From Pseudomonadota bacterium (lineage in GTDB: Bacteria > Pseudomonadota > Gammaproteobacteria > Pseudomonadales > Pseudomonadaceae): DNA of 31,333 nt. Positions 15,243 through 22,612 of this stretch are shown here, piece by piece. The number at the start of each line of letters is the position of its first letter. Within the stretch, counting starts at the first letter, position 1. The notes under the pieces are model-generated. The model saw nothing but the letters and a program-made list of their open reading frames with translations. It did no database searches and had not been told where the DNA came from. The stretch covers positions 1 through 31,333 of the forward strand of contig JAEWGL010000229.1 in NCBI GenBank assembly GCA_023388335.1. Reading direction: 5' to 3'. A program made the position numbers and the translations under genes.

Positions 15243-17189
15243 TCAGGTGCGAAAGCGCCGCACCAGACTGTCCAGCTCGTTGGAAAGCCCCTCAAGGCTC
15301 TGCGAATCCTGGCGTGCGGCGGTGGCCAGCTCGGCCACCAACTGCGCATCGCCGTGGATCTGGCTGATGTGGCGGTTGATGTCCTCGGCCACCTGGTGCT
15401 GCTCTTCGGCGGCGGTGGCGATCTGGGTGTTCATGTCGCGGATGATGTCCACCGACTCGCGGATCTGGCCGAAACTGTCACGCGCCAGGCCGATGCGGCT
15501 GACCGACTGCTGCGAGACTTCAAGGCTGGCGTGCATCTGCCCGGCCACTTCGGCGGTACGCGAAGCCAGGGTGCCGAGCAGGCCATCGATTTCGGCGGTG
15601 GAATCGGCGGTGCGCTTGGCCAAGGCCCGGACCTCGTCGGCGACCACGGCGAAACCGCGGCCCTGCTCCCCGGCGCGGGCGGCTTCGATGGCGGCGTTGA
15701 GGGCCAGCAGATTGGTCTGCTCGGCGATCGAGCGAATGGTGCCGAGGATCGACTGGATGGCGTTGCTGTCACGCTCCAGTTGCTCGATCGACCGCGCCGA
15801 ATGCTCGATCTCCTGGCTCAGGCGGTCGACGCTCTGCACCGCGGCGTCGATCTGCTGCTGGCCTTCGCGGGCCTGTTGCTGACCGCTGTCGGCCGACTCG
15901 GCGGCCTGGCTGCAGGAGCGTGCGACTTCGTTGGCGGTGGCGACCATCTCATGGAAGGCGGTGGACACCATGTCCACCGCCTCGCGCTGGCGTCCCGCGG
16001 CTTCGGCCATGTCGCCGGACACGCGGGTGGAGCTGGCAGACGTACTGAGGATCTGGCTGGCAGCCTGGCCGATGTGCTGGATCAGGCTGCGGATGGCGCC
16101 GAGGAACTGGTTGAACCAGCTGGCCAGCAGCGCGGTTTCGTCGCGGCCACGCACTTCCAGGCTGCGGGTCAGGTCGCCCTCGCCCTGGGCGATGTCTTCC
16201 AGGCCGCTGGTAACGCTGTGGATCGGTCGCACGATGAGCTTGGCGAAGGCGGCGCCGACCGCGGCGAACAGCGCTGCCAGGACCAGGGCGATGACGCCGA
16301 TCAGTAGGGTCAGGCGGGTGGTGGCCTGCATGACGTCGTCGTGGCGGATCAGGCCGATGAAGGTCCAGCCCAGCTGCTCGTCGGGGTAGACGTTGGCCAT
16401 GTAGCGCTCACCGTCGAGCTCCACTTCGACCAGGCCCTTGCCGGCTTTGGACAATTGCGCATAGCCGTCGCCGAGGCTGCCTAGCTGCTTGAAATTGTGC
16501 GCGGCTTCACGTGGATCGACCAGCACATTGCCGTTGTTTTCCATCAGCATCAGGTAGCCGGTTTCGCCCAGCTTGATCTGCTTGACGATCTCGGTCAGGC
16601 CGTTGAGCGAGACGTCGATGTTGACCACGCCACCAGGGTTGCCCAGTTGGTTGGGCACGGCGCGCACGGTACTGACCAGCACGGCATCGTCGCCTGCCCA
16701 GTAGTATGCGGCAGTACGCAGGGTCTTGCCGGGATTGGCCATGGCGGCCTGATACCAGGGGCGCTGGCGTGGGTCGTAGTTGTTCAGGTTCGGATCGCCA
16801 GGCCAGAAGGCGTAGCTGCCGTTGCTCAGGCCATAGGATACGTAGGCGTAGTCTGGGTGACTCTTGGCCAGGCGGGTGAAGAAATCGAACAGTTGCTGGT
16901 CGTGTTCGCCAGGCGCGACCTGCGCGGCGTTGGCCCCGATAAACTGTTTGACATTATCGCCGCTGTTGGCGATCAGCGGTTGCGAGGCGAGGTAGTCGAC
17001 GTTCTGGTTAATGCCTTGGAAGAACAGGTTCATGGCATTGCCGACCTGACGGATTTCCCGGTCACTGCCATCGACGAACGCCTCGCGGGCTTCGCCGCGC
17101 AGGTTGAGGACCACCAGGGTGGCTACCAGGACGATGGGCAGGCCGGCAATGACGGCAAAGGCCCAAGTCAGTTTTTGCTTGATGTTCAT
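15243..17189 (-). CDS. Methyl-accepting chemotaxis protein, dCACHE_1 sensor
   Basis: A 648-aa chemoreceptor: TM1 (about residues 9-30), periplasmic dCACHE domain (about 36-285), TM2 (about 293-316), HAMP (about 317-370), and a methylation/signalling domain with the hairpin tip NLLALNAAIEAARAGE. The ligand pocket motif is partly that of amino-acid dCACHE receptors: Tyr138, Arg143, Trp145, Tyr146 and Asp192 are at the expected spacing, but the middle Asp is Ala165 (YYWAGDDA). The C-terminus (SLVRRFRT) has no CheR/CheB-docking pentapeptide. I chose the ATG at 17189 (GGGAGCG before it) because it places TM1 at the N-terminus. It lies 87 bases downstream of cueR on the same strand, probably as an independent unit. 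Ligand unknown. Confidence 0.93.
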   Translation of the reverse strand: MNIKQKLTWAFAVIAGLPIVLVATLVVLNLRGEAREAFVDGSDREIRQVGNAMNLFFQGINQNVDYLASQPLIANSGDNVKQFIGANAAQVAPGEHDQQLFDFFTRLAKSHPDYAYVSYGLSNGSYAFWPGDPNLNNYDPRQRPWYQAAMANPGKTLRTAAYYWAGDDAVLVSTVRAVPNQLGNPGGVVNIDVSLNGLTEIVKQIKLGETGYLMLMENNGNVLVDPREAAHNFKQLGSLGDGYAQLSKAGKGLVEVELDGERYMANVYPDEQLGWTFIGLIRHDDVMQATTRLTLLIGVIALVLAALFAAVGAAFAKLIVRPIHSVTSGLEDIAQGEGDLTRSLEVRGRDETALLASWFNQFLGAIRSLIQHIGQAASQILSTSASSTRVSGDMAEAAGRQREAVDMVSTAFHEMVATANEVARSCSQAAESADSGQQQAREGQQQIDAAVQSVDRLSQEIEHSARSIEQLERDSNAIQSILGTIRSIAEQTNLLALNAAIEAARAGEQGRGFAVVADEVRALAKRTADSTAEIDGLLGTLASRTAEVAGQMHASLEVSQQSVSRIGLARDSFGQIRESVDIIRDMNTQIATAAEEQHQVAEDINRHISQIHGDAQLVAELATAARQDSQSLEGLSNELDSLVRRFRT

Positions 17190-17253
17190 CCACGCTCCCG
17201 GAAGTATTTTTTTTGTCACATTGAGGCAGGTGACAAGGGCATCGGCCGGGGCG

Positions 17254-17277
17254 AGCGTTTTTGTAGGACAAAACGCT
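17254..17277 (-). terminator. Hairpin at the end of the cueA-cueR operon
   Basis: AGCGTTTT (17254-17261) and AAAACGCT (17270-17277) are perfect inverted arms around 8 bases. The structure starts at the cueR stop codon. On the minus strand no U-run follows the stem, so termination strength is uncertain. Confidence 0.5.
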
Positions 17278-17714
17278 TATTTATTGGATGAAAGTTTATC
17301 GGGTATGCACTTGTCATTAGCCGGACACCCGTTGGCCAGGTCCTTGAGGATCGGGCAATCCGGGCGGTCGTCGCCCTGGCAGTGGGCGACCAGCTCGCTG
17401 AGGGTGTCACGCAGGCTGACCAGCTCTTCGATGCGCCGGTTCAGCTGGCCAATGTGCTCGGTCGCCAGGGCCTTTACGTCGGCGCTGGCACGCTGGCGGT
17501 CCTGCCAGAGCGTGAGCAGGCGGGCCACTTCCTCCAAGGAAAACCCCAGGTCACGGGAGCGCTTGATGAAGGCCAGGCTGTGCAGGTCGTCCTGGTTGTA
17601 CTGGCGGTAGCCGCTGTCGCTGCGCTGGGCAGGCCTGAGCAGGCCGATCGATTCGTAATAGCGGATCATCTTGGCGCTGAGGCCGGTGCGCCGTGCGGCC
17701 TGGCCGATGTTCAT
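17277..17714 (-). CDS. cueR: Copper-responsive MerR-family activator CueR
   Basis: A 145-aa MerR-type activator. The winged HTH is at the N-terminus (IGQAARRTGLSAKMIRYYE, with SGYRQYNQDDL as the wing). A dimerisation helix follows, then the metal loop HCQGDDRPDCPI, in which Cys112 and Cys120 are numbered and spaced as in E. coli CueR; Ser77 is also conserved, which marks the Cu(I)/Ag(I)/Au(I) class rather than divalent-metal sensors. CueR binds long-spacer promoters and activates them by twisting the DNA. The tail (LANGCPANDKCIPDKL) adds two more Cys. The ATG overlaps the cueA stop as ATGA, so the sensor is translated with the exporter it controls and should be induced with it. Confidence 0.95.
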   Translation of the reverse strand: MNIGQAARRTGLSAKMIRYYESIGLLRPAQRSDSGYRQYNQDDLHSLAFIKRSRDLGFSLEEVARLLTLWQDRQRASADVKALATEHIGQLNRRIEELVSLRDTLSELVAHCQGDDRPDCPILKDLANGCPANDKCIPDKLSSNK

Positions 17715-20113
17715 GGCGACTCCTGCTGCGAAGGGATGGTGGGCTTCCAGGTCTTGAGCCAGAGGGCATTACTCACTACGCTGACGCTGGAGAGGGCCAT
17801 GGCGGCGCCGGCCAGTACCGGGTTGAGGTAGCCGAAGACGGCCAATGGAATGCCGATGAGGTTGTAGATGAAGGCCCAGAACAGGTTCTGGCGGATCTTG
17901 GCGTAGGTCTTGCGGCTGATTTCAAGGGCAGCAGGCACCAGGCGCGGATCGCCGCGCATCAGGGTGATACCGGCCGCCTGCATGGCCACGTCGGTGCCGC
18001 CCCCCATGGCGATGCCGATGTCGGCGGCCGCCAGGGCCGGCGCGTCGTTGATGCCATCGCCAACCATGGCCACTACGCCCGACCGCTTGAGGGCCGTGAC
18101 GGTGGCGGCCTTGTCGGCCGGCAGCACTTCAGCGTGCACATCGTCGATGCCCAGCGCCTCGGCCACCACCTTGGCGCTGCCACGGTTGTCGCCGGTCAGC
18201 AGGTGGCTGCTGATGCCCCGCGCATGCAACTGCTGGATCGCCTGCTCGGCACCGGGCTTGAGGCTATCACCGAAGGCAAACAGGCCTAGCACCTGCGCGT
18301 GCGGCGCCCGCTCAATCAGCCACGACAAGGTGCGCCCCTCGGCTTCCCAGGCCTGCGCCTTGGCCGCCAGGACGCCCGGCTGCAGCCCGCTGTCCTGCAG
18401 CAGGCGCCGGTTGCCCAGGGCCAGGTCGCGACCCTCGAGGCGCCCGGCAATACCGCGTCCGGTCAGCGCCTGGCTGGCGTCGACCGGTGGCACCTCCAGG
18501 CCTTGCTCGGCGCAGGCGTCCAGCACGGCCTTGGCCAGGGGGTGTTCGCTGCCGCGCTGCAGGGCTCCGGCCAGTTGCAGCAGCTGCGTCCCGTCGCAGG
18601 CCACGGCCTGGCTATGGACAATGCGCGGGCTGCCGGAGGTGAGGGTGCCGGTCTTGTCGAAGACCACGCGGTTGACCGCGTGGGCACGCTCCAGGGCCTC
18701 GGCGTCCTTGATCAGGATGCCATGGCGCGCCGCGACGCCGGTGCCGGCCATGATCGCCGTGGGCGTGGCCAGGCCCAAGGCGCAAGGGCAGGCAATGACC
18801 AGTACGGCGACGGCATTGATCAGTGCCGTTTCCAGCGGCGCGCCGGCCAGCCACCAGCCGACCAGCGTGAGCAGGGCGAATACCAGCACCGCCGGCACGA
18901 ATACCTGGCTGACCCGGTCGACCAGTTTCTGGATCGGCGCCTTGGCGGCCTGGGCGTCCTCGACCAGGCGGATGATGCGCGCCAGCACCGTTTCGGTACC
19001 CAGAGCCCGTGTTTCCACCAGCAGGCTGCCTTCGCCGTTGATCGCACCGCCGGTGACCGCATCGCCTGGCTGCTTGGGTACAGGCAGGCTCTCGCCGCTG
19101 ATCAGCGCCTCGTCGGCGTGGCTGCTGCCTTCAAGTACCCGGCCGTCGACCGGAAAGCGTTCGCCCGGCTTGACCCGCACCCGGTCGCCGAGGCGCAGTT
19201 GACTGATCGCCACGTCTTCTTCGCGATCACCGAGCACACGCAGGGCGCGTTCCGGGCGCAAGGCCTCGAGGGCACGGATGGCACTGGCGGTCTGGCGCTT
19301 GGCGCGGCTTTCGAGGTATTTGCCCAGCAGCACCAGGGCGATGACCACCGCCGAGGCCTCGAAATACAGGTGCGGTGTTGTGCCGGCGCTGGCCTGGGCC
19401 CATTGATAGAGACTCAGGCCGTAACCGGCGCTGGTGCCCAGCGCGACCAGCAAGTCCATGTTGCCGACACCCGCCCGCATGGCCTTCCAGGCGGCGACAT
19501 AGAAGCGCGCACCGAGGATGAACTGCACCGGCGTGGCCAGCAAGAACTGCGCCCAGGCTGGCAGCATCGCGTGCACGCCGAAAGGTTGCAGGAGCATCGG
19601 CATTACCAGCGGCAAGGCCAGCACGACGGCGGCCGCGACGGCCAGGCGTTCGTTGCGCAGACGGCGAGTGGCCTCGACCTGGGTGTCTGCGCTGGCATGC
19701 GCAAGGCTGGCGCTGTAGCCGGCCTGTGCCACCGCCTCGATCAGCATCGCGTCCGGCAACGCGCCGATGACCAGCAAGTGGGCACGTTCGCTGGCAAGGT
19801 TGACGCTGACCTGCTGAACGCCAGGCACTTTCGCCAGGGCGCGTTCGACACGGCCAGCGCAGCTGGCGCAGGTCATGCCGGCAATCTGCAACTCAAGGCT
19901 GCGAGGCGGCACGCGGTAGCCGGCTTGTTCGACGGCATCGACCAGCGCCGGCAGACGCTCGAGCGGCGCCTGGATGCGTGCCTGCTCGGTGGCCAGGTTG
20001 ACACTGACTTGTTGTGCGCCAGCCACGGCGCGCAGGGCACGCTCGACACGACCGGCGCAACTGGCGCAGGTCATTCCCGTGATCGGCAGGTTGAACAGGG
20101 TGGACGCGGACAT
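17711..20113 (-). CDS. cueA: Cu(I)-exporting P1B-type ATPase CueA/CopA
   Basis: An 800-aa inner-membrane copper pump. Two N-terminal heavy-metal domains carry GMTCASC (Cys16/19 and Cys82/85) and are similar to each other, including a repeated QQVSVNLA, showing an internal duplication. Downstream are the ISGES actuator motif, the membrane site CPC in IACPCALGLATPT, the phosphorylation site DKTGTLT, the HP motif (SEHPLAKAV) and the hinge VGDGINDAPAL. The MGGGTDVAM context fits Cu(I) rather than Zn/Cd pumps. I chose the ATG at 20113 (AAGGAGC before it); the frame extends 14 codons further, but those codons would lie over the promoter. A CueR-type promoter lies directly upstream, and cueR overlaps the 3' end. 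Confidence 0.96.
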   Translation of the reverse strand: MSASTLFNLPITGMTCASCAGRVERALRAVAGAQQVSVNLATEQARIQAPLERLPALVDAVEQAGYRVPPRSLELQIAGMTCASCAGRVERALAKVPGVQQVSVNLASERAHLLVIGALPDAMLIEAVAQAGYSASLAHASADTQVEATRRLRNERLAVAAAVVLALPLVMPMLLQPFGVHAMLPAWAQFLLATPVQFILGARFYVAAWKAMRAGVGNMDLLVALGTSAGYGLSLYQWAQASAGTTPHLYFEASAVVIALVLLGKYLESRAKRQTASAIRALEALRPERALRVLGDREEDVAISQLRLGDRVRVKPGERFPVDGRVLEGSSHADEALISGESLPVPKQPGDAVTGGAINGEGSLLVETRALGTETVLARIIRLVEDAQAAKAPIQKLVDRVSQVFVPAVLVFALLTLVGWWLAGAPLETALINAVAVLVIACPCALGLATPTAIMAGTGVAARHGILIKDAEALERAHAVNRVVFDKTGTLTSGSPRIVHSQAVACDGTQLLQLAGALQRGSEHPLAKAVLDACAEQGLEVPPVDASQALTGRGIAGRLEGRDLALGNRRLLQDSGLQPGVLAAKAQAWEAEGRTLSWLIERAPHAQVLGLFAFGDSLKPGAEQAIQQLHARGISSHLLTGDNRGSAKVVAEALGIDDVHAEVLPADKAATVTALKRSGVVAMVGDGINDAPALAAADIGIAMGGGTDVAMQAAGITLMRGDPRLVPAALEISRKTYAKIRQNLFWAFIYNLIGIPLAVFGYLNPVLAGAAMALSSVSVVSNALWLKTWKPTIPSQQESP

Positions 20114-20138
20114 GGCTCTGCTCCTTGGACTGGCCTTC

Positions 20139-20169
20139 AGCATCAACCTTGCCACGCTGGGAAGGTCAA
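20139..20169 (-). promoter_or_regulatory. CueR-type promoter of cueA
   Basis: On the minus strand: -35 TTGACC (20169-20164), a 19-base spacer holding the dyad ACCTTCCC-N5-GGCAAGGT (20166-20146), then -10 GATGCT (20144-20139). The over-long spacer and CCTT/AAGG dyad are the hallmark of MerR-family copper promoters and match E. coli copA. The -35 box contains the TGA stop of the upstream 128-aa gene. Confidence 0.88.
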
Positions 20170-20552
20170 TAGCCCAGGCCGGCTCGCTTCAATGCCAGGC
20201 CAGTGTGCTCCATGACGATACGGTACTTGTTGATCTGGCCCGCCTGCAGGACGAGGCGCGTGTCGCGCTGGTTCTCGATGCCAGGGTTGCAGCCTGGCGC
20301 CTGGCCTGGCAGCAGGCGCAGGCGGACGTCCACCGGACCTGGGGGCAGGTTGAAGGACGTTGATTGTTCCTGGAACACCCGGCCGGAGAGCTGGTCATTG
20401 AGGTAGACGCCGATCTCGCAGCGGGTGGCCACTTCCAGGCGCTCCCGGGAAATGATCAGCACGCTGTATTCCGAGTTGCCTTCGGCACTGACCGGCGGCA
20501 CCACGGCCAGTGCCCCCAGCAGCCCGACAAGGCCCAATGCGCTCCTGGCCAT
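20166..20552 (-). CDS. Periplasmic protein of unknown function in the copper locus (128 aa)
   Basis: A 128-aa protein with a clear Sec signal peptide (MARSALGLVGLLGALAVVPPVSA, cleavage expected after VSA). The mature part is predicted to be mainly beta, with two Cys (45 and 88) that could form a disulfide and a segment VYLNDQLSGRVFQEQSTSFNLPPG that resembles a small PEGA-like beta domain. It is not rich in Met or His, so a direct copper-binding role is not evident. The ribosome site AGGAGA lies before the ATG at 20552. It sits between two CueR-type promoters, divergent from copZ and ending inside the cueA promoter, but I see no CueR dyad driving it. I do not recognise a named family. Confidence 0.82.
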   Translation of the reverse strand: MARSALGLVGLLGALAVVPPVSAEGNSEYSVLIISRERLEVATRCEIGVYLNDQLSGRVFQEQSTSFNLPPGPVDVRLRLLPGQAPGCNPGIENQRDTRLVLQAGQINKYRIVMEHTGLALKRAGLGY

Positions 20553-20638
20553 GCAAATCTCCTGCTTGCGAAAATCTTTAAAAACGCAGCTTGGCCGACC
20601 CAGGCGCGGATTGCCAGCCCGACCGTTCGACAAACCAC

Positions 20639-20669
20639 TTGACCTTGCCGTGGGGGCAAGGTTGAAGCT
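20639..20669 (+). promoter_or_regulatory. CueR-type promoter of copZ
   Basis: -35 TTGACC (20639-20644), a 19-base spacer, -10 GAAGCT (20664-20669). The dyad is perfect: ACCTTGCC-N5-GGCAAGGT (20642-20662). The layout and most bases match the cueA promoter in this window, so CueR is the expected activator. Confidence 0.9.
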
Positions 20670-20699
20670 TGTGCCACACATCACCAGGAGGCAGCCCCG

Positions 20700-20897
20700 A
20701 TGCACGTATTCACTGTACAAGGCATGACCTGTGGTCATTGCTCGAACGCGGTAACCCAGGCGGTTCAAGCGCTTGACGCGCAAGCCCAGGTCAAGGTGGA
20801 CCTGGCCGACAAGCGGGTGAGCGTGCAGAGCCAGTTGGCGGCGGAGCAGATTCTGGCGGCGATCCGGGAAGAGGGGTATCAGGCGCAGGCGGTGTAG
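20700..20897 (+). CDS. copZ: Cytoplasmic copper chaperone CopZ
   Basis: A 65-aa single heavy-metal-associated domain with the Cu(I)-binding motif GMTCGHC (Cys11 and Cys14) and the expected ferredoxin-like pattern ending EEGYQAQAV. It carries Cu(I) to the N-terminal domains of the CueA pump and buffers it in the cytoplasm. The ribosome site AGGAGG (20686-20691) is 8 bases before the ATG. A CueR-type promoter ends about 30 bases upstream, so the chaperone and exporter should be co-induced by copper although they lie on opposite strands about 590 bases apart. A large palindrome follows the gene. Confidence 0.95.
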   Translation: MHVFTVQGMTCGHCSNAVTQAVQALDAQAQVKVDLADKRVSVQSQLAAEQILAAIREEGYQAQAV

Positions 20898-20903
20898 CTT
20901 ATT

Positions 20904-20935
20904 CGCGGGCAAGTCGGCGCGCCGACTTGCCCGCG
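20904..20935. terminator. Perfect 32-bp palindrome after copZ
   Basis: Arms of 15 bases (CGCGGGCAAGTCGGC and its complement) around a GC centre, starting 7 bases after the copZ stop. No U-run follows. It probably ends copZ transcription; the CGCGGGCAAG core is also shared with the P. putida REP sequence 70 bases downstream, so it may be a REP relative. Confidence 0.6.
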
Positions 20936-20937
20936 CA

Positions 20938-20954
20938 CACCGGCGAAGCCGGTG
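20938..20954. repeat. Small GC hairpin
   Basis: CACCGGC, loop GAA, GCCGGTG (20938-20954). It directly follows the 32-bp palindrome. Together with the REP-like sequence it forms a structured intergenic block. Confidence 0.55.
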
Positions 20955-20972
20955 CCATATACCGCGGTGTCT

Positions 20973-21000
20973 GCTTCGCGGGCAAGCCCGCTCCCACAGG
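20973..21000. repeat. P. putida-type REP sequence
   Basis: The stretch reads TTCGCGGGCAAGCCCGC followed by TCCCACAGG. This matches the repetitive extragenic palindrome I know as abundant in P. putida genomes, with the inverted core GCGGGC-AA-GCCCGC. It is one of the clearest lineage marks in the window. A single unit is seen here, beside the related 32-bp palindrome. Confidence 0.8.
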
Positions 21001-21180
21001 TGGTTGCGCCCTTGCAGGCTTTGTTCTCTGCGCGACAGCGCAGTCCAGCGGGCTGGGCGATCTCCCCCAACGATTCAGGGGCGCCGGGGGCACGGCCGCT
21101 GTAAATGTTGCAAAGGTTTTCCGCCGGAGCGCGCTGGGCAGGTAAACTAGTCGACTTGCTTAGCCTGCTACGGATTCTTC

Positions 21181-22362
21181 ATGAACCTGCGAATGCTCCT
21201 GATCCTCGGCGCCTTGAGTGCCTTCGGGCCGTTGGCGATCGACTTCTACCTGCCCGCCTTCCCGGCCATGGCGCAGGCCTTCGCCACCGACGAACAACAC
21301 ATCCAGACCACCTTGGCCGCCTATTTCCTGGGGCTGTCCATTGGGCAACTGGCCTACGGGCCGATCGCCGACCGTTTCGGCCGACGCCTGCCGCTCTTGT
21401 TCGGGGTCAGCCTGTTCACCCTGGCGTCGCTGGTCTGCGCCTATGCGCCGAGCCTGGACGCGCTGATCCTGGCGCGTTTCGTCCAGGCCTTGGGCGGCTG
21501 CGCTGGCATGGTGCTGTCGCGGGCTATCGTCAGTGACAAGTGCGATGCGGTAGGGTCGGCCAAGGTTTTCTCGCAGTTGATGCTGGTCATGGGCCTGGCA
21601 CCCATCCTGGCGCCCATGCTCGGTGGTGTGCTGGTTAACGTCGGGGGTTGGCAGTCGATCTTCCTCACCTTGAGCCTGTTCAGCGCTTTGTGCGTGATCG
21701 CGGTGGGCCTGGGCCTGCCGGAAAGCTTGCCGCCACACCAGCCACGCCAGCCGCTGTCCGGCGCCCTGCGCCAATACGGGCGGCTGCTCGGCGATCGGGT
21801 GTTCCTGGGGCATGCCCTGACCGGCGGCATCGCCATGGCGGGAATGTTCGCCTACATCGCCGGCTCGCCGTTCGTCTTCATCAAGCTCTACGGCGTACCC
21901 GCCGAGCATTACGGCTGGTTGTTCGGCGCCAACGCCGCCGGCTTCATTGTCGTGGCCCAGGTCAATGCACGCCTGCTGGCCAAGCGGGGCCCGGCCCTGC
22001 TGCTGGTACGTGCGGTGTGGTTCTACCTGGCGGCAGCCCTGGTGCTGCTGGCCGTGGCGGCCATGCGTCCGGTGCAGTTGTGGCCTTTGCTGGTGCCGCT
22101 GTTCGTGTGTATCGCCAGCTTGGGCTGCATCATCCCCAACGCCTCGGCCTGCGCGATGAGCGGGCAGGGCGCCCGCGCGGGCAGCGCCTCAGCCCTGCTC
22201 GGATGCCTGCAGTTCAGCGTCGCCGCGGGCGCGGCGGCCTTGGTTGGGTTGCTGCATGATGGCAGCGCCGTACCGATGACCTTGGTCATCAGCCTGTGCG
22301 GGGCGCTGGTGGTGGGTGTGGCGCTACTGACACGGCGCTTGCAGCTCAGCCGACCTGCCTGA
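21181..22362 (+). CDS. MFS drug-efflux transporter, Bcr/CflA family
   Basis: A 393-aa proton-driven efflux protein with twelve predicted membrane helices. The N-terminus (MLLILGALSAFGPLAIDFYLPAFPAM) is typical of Bcr/CflA (TIGR00710) proteins, which export drugs such as bicyclomycin, sulfonamides or chloramphenicol-like compounds; some members move peptides or Cys. MFS motif A is visible as GQLAYGPIADRFGRR (about residues 57-71), and the motif C region is near GLAPILAPMLGG. No regulator is adjacent, so the natural substrate is unknown. The 3' end overlaps a convergent 54-aa gene by 17 bases. Upstream lies the palindrome/REP block rather than another gene of the same operon. Confidence 0.92.
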   Translation: MNLRMLLILGALSAFGPLAIDFYLPAFPAMAQAFATDEQHIQTTLAAYFLGLSIGQLAYGPIADRFGRRLPLLFGVSLFTLASLVCAYAPSLDALILARFVQALGGCAGMVLSRAIVSDKCDAVGSAKVFSQLMLVMGLAPILAPMLGGVLVNVGGWQSIFLTLSLFSALCVIAVGLGLPESLPPHQPRQPLSGALRQYGRLLGDRVFLGHALTGGIAMAGMFAYIAGSPFVFIKLYGVPAEHYGWLFGANAAGFIVVAQVNARLLAKRGPALLLVRAVWFYLAAALVLLAVAAMRPVQLWPLLVPLFVCIASLGCIIPNASACAMSGQGARAGSASALLGCLQFSVAAGAAALVGLLHDGSAVPMTLVISLCGALVVGVALLTRRLQLSRPA

Positions 22363-22510
22363 GGGCATGAGGCGCGCGCAGGCGCCTTTGCAGAGTGGCC
22401 ACAAACTTGCGCGCCTCTGCCTCGCTGCGGAAACTCACCACGTGCTGGTCGAGCTGGACTTGCCAGGGGCACTTGGGGTTGCGATTCGACGCACTGACGA
22501 CAATTTTCAT
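22346..22510 (-). CDS. Small conserved-looking protein (54 aa), unknown function
   Basis: A 54-aa basic protein, MKIVVSASNRNPKCPWQVQL at the start, then an HVVSFRSEAEARKFVATLQRRL segment predicted to be a helix, ending LRQVG. The beta-beta-alpha pattern reads like a small folded domain, and it resembles short hypothetical proteins I recall from Pseudomonas annotations, but I cannot name a family. The ATG at 22510 has only a weak ribosome site (AGG). Its last 17 bases overlap the end of the convergent MFS gene. Confidence 0.65.
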   Translation of the reverse strand: MKIVVSASNRNPKCPWQVQLDQHVVSFRSEAEARKFVATLQRRLRAPHALRQVG

Positions 22511-22612
22511 CGCGGCATACCTGTGGTAGGCGAGACTGCTCAATTGTAGCGCTGCCTTGGCGCTGCGGCATGACCGTCGACGATGTTCTGACTGGCGGTC
22601 ACGCCGGCGGTC

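Noticed and set aside
18299..20215. A 638-codon open frame on the plus strand opposite cueA
   Set aside because: Composition is Gln/Gly/His/Arg-rich with no motif; cueA is unambiguous. Shadow frame.
20553..20912. N-terminal extension of the 128-aa periplasmic protein across copZ
   Set aside because: It would run antisense through copZ and its promoter; the ATG at 20552 has a good ribosome site and gives a classical signal peptide.
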